This document shows positions 63,045-64,000 of a DNA stretch of 64,000 bases, piece after piece. A program made the position numbers and the translations under genes. Positions within the stretch are counted from its first letter, which is position 1. Each line of letters starts with the position of its first letter. The notes beneath the pieces are model-generated. The model saw only the letters and a program-made list of their open reading frames with translations. It searched no databases and was not told the DNA's origin. This DNA is from Nitrospira sp. (GTDB lineage: Bacteria > Nitrospirota > Nitrospiria > Nitrospirales > Nitrospiraceae), in contig JANDJI010000008.1 in the NCBI GenBank assembly GCA_024331125.1, forward strand, positions 1 through 64,000. The letters are read 5' to 3'.

Positions 63045-64000
63045 ATGGGTGTGACTACCTCTGCCAAGCGGGGCGAGTCTCGCCGCGGTTCCAATGCTTC
63101 TTCCCATCTCCAACGAGAAGTCGCCGGGGTCATCGCGATTGCGGTGAGTTTGCTGCTGTTCCTGAGCCTCCTCTCGTTTGTGCCGGGCGAGGCGACGACG
63201 CCGGCGACCGGCGTCGCGTCGTCGCCTCAACCGAAAAACCTCATCGGATCGTTCGGTGCTTTGGTAGGCGCCGGGTTTTTCCATCTGATCGGAGGAGCGG
63301 CGTATTTGTTCCCCCTTTTGTTGGCCCGGCTGGGAATCCGTTGTTTCTCCAGCAATCCTGTGAATATCAGTCTCCGAACGGCGGCGAGCTCGCTTGCGGC
63401 GGTGTGTTTTTTGAGCGCGTTTCTGCATCTGGAAGCGACGGGGGTGCCGACCGTCAGCAGCGGGGTGATTTCTCGCGGCGCGGCCGGCGGTGTGGTCGGA
63501 CAGTTGATCGGGAACGGATTACGGGCGGTATTCGCGGGGACGGGCGCCCACATTGTGATCATCGCGGGGTTCTTGGTCTCGCTCTTGTTCACCGCTCCGC
63601 TCTCGCTCGGCGAAACGGCTCGGCGTATTCGGGATCGAGGCAGGGCGTGGCTGGAACGGGCTGGCTCCCGACTCTCGGAACGTCGAGACCGCGACCCCAA
63701 ACCGATCGGCGGCCGCGAAGAAGAATCTGAAAATCGGAAGGTTGCCCAATCTCCCGCGATGATCGGCGTAGGCCGTGAACGTGCTGAAACCGAAGACGCC
63801 GTCGAAATGCCGACGTCGGCGGGCTGGACCGCGGGGAGCGGCGGTAAGCCGGTCTTTGTCTCTTCCACGGTCGGATCGGAGAGAGAACACCCTGTCGAAC
63901 GGGAGCACTCCCGTGTTTCCGTGGCACCCGGCGAGTATCGCCTTCCCGATCCGGCGACGATTCTCAGCGATCCTCCCGTTTCGACGGCCCGCATGTCTGA
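63045..64000 (+). CDS. ftsK: DNA translocase FtsK, N-terminal part
   Basis: The gene runs off the window; 318 codons are visible from ATG 63045. FtsK couples division to chromosome segregation. The visible part has the FtsK 4-TM membrane domain (about 25-200: IAVSLLLFLSLLSFV, AGFFHLIGGAAYLFPLLLA, AASSLAAVCFLSAFL, IVIIAGFLVSLLFTAPL), a charged variable linker, and EYRLPDPATILSDPP, the standard lead-in to the motor domain. The ATPase and gamma domains lie beyond 64000. Confidence 0.93.
   Translation, partial: MGVTTSAKRGESRRGSNASSHLQREVAGVIAIAVSLLLFLSLLSFVPGEATTPATGVASSPQPKNLIGSFGALVGAGFFHLIGGAAYLFPLLLARLGIRCFSSNPVNISLRTAASSLAAVCFLSAFLHLEATGVPTVSSGVISRGAAGGVVGQLIGNGLRAVFAGTGAHIVIIAGFLVSLLFTAPLSLGETARRIRDRGRAWLERAGSRLSERRDRDPKPIGGREEESENRKVAQSPAMIGVGRERAETEDAVEMPTSAGWTAGSGGKPVFVSSTVGSEREHPVEREHSRVSVAPGEYRLPDPATILSDPPVSTARMS

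Overview
The window is a high-GC, gene-dense bacterial chromosome segment that looks like a comammox Nitrospira (Nitrospirota). The clearest clue is at the left edge. The first 233 bases are the 3' end of amoC/pmoC, and they carry the Asn-x3-His-x13-His copper-site triad of the AmoC/PmoC family. A strong terminator and an initiator tRNA follow directly, so this amoC is a stand-alone copy and not the head of an amoCAB operon. No insertion sequence, prophage, rRNA operon or CRISPR array was seen.

Layout. (1) 0-12 kb, translation block: tRNA-fMet, fmt-rsmB-rpe, an archaeal/eukaryotic-type pheS-pheT pair and, on the minus strand, thrS-infC-rpmI-rplT with rmuC behind. infC starts at a rare ATC codon inside thrS. 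tRNA-Val(GAC) lies upstream of thrS. (2) 12-21 kb, sulfate assimilation: an Rrf2 regulator, a sulfite reductase fused to a helical region and a TusA-like domain, an APS reductase (cysH), a TrpD-like protein without the family's PRPP motif, cysD, and a cysN fused to an APS-kinase-like domain. (3) 21-26 kb: an HDOD protein, a zinc-ribbon protein with two PCP_red domains, yebC, ruvA, a Cys-rich exported protein and ruvB. (4) 26-37 kb, a long co-directional run: pheA-hisC-aroF-tyrA-aroA-cmk-plsC-rpsA-sppA-HU/IHF and a four-repeat PCP_red protein. The shikimate genes aroE-aroK lie apart at 49-51 kb. (5) 37-50 kb, mixed genes: an FG-GAP propeller protein, a D-Ala-D-Ala carboxypeptidase with two small partners, gdhA, lipB, a group-2-like sigma factor, slipin-NfeD, trmI and an SDR. 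(6) 51-54 kb, envelope genes: pal, a PilZ protein, msrA and two small genes of 46 and 53 codons that have good ribosome binding sites. (7) 54-63 kb, phosphate regulon: an OprP-type porin, a second PstS-like protein with a lipoprotein, and pstS-pstC-pstA-pstB-phoU. Candidate Pho boxes lie in both divergent intergenic regions. ftsK begins at 63045 and runs off the end.

How the genes work together. The sulfate cluster can take sulfate to APS (CysDN), APS to sulfite (CysH) and sulfite to sulfide. The enzyme for the last step carries its own sulfur-carrier-like domain. The aromatic clusters supply most of the shikimate, phenylalanine and tyrosine steps. The pst cluster is a complete high-affinity phosphate uptake and signalling unit with its own outer-membrane channel. 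All assignments come from reading motifs and context. No database search was run.
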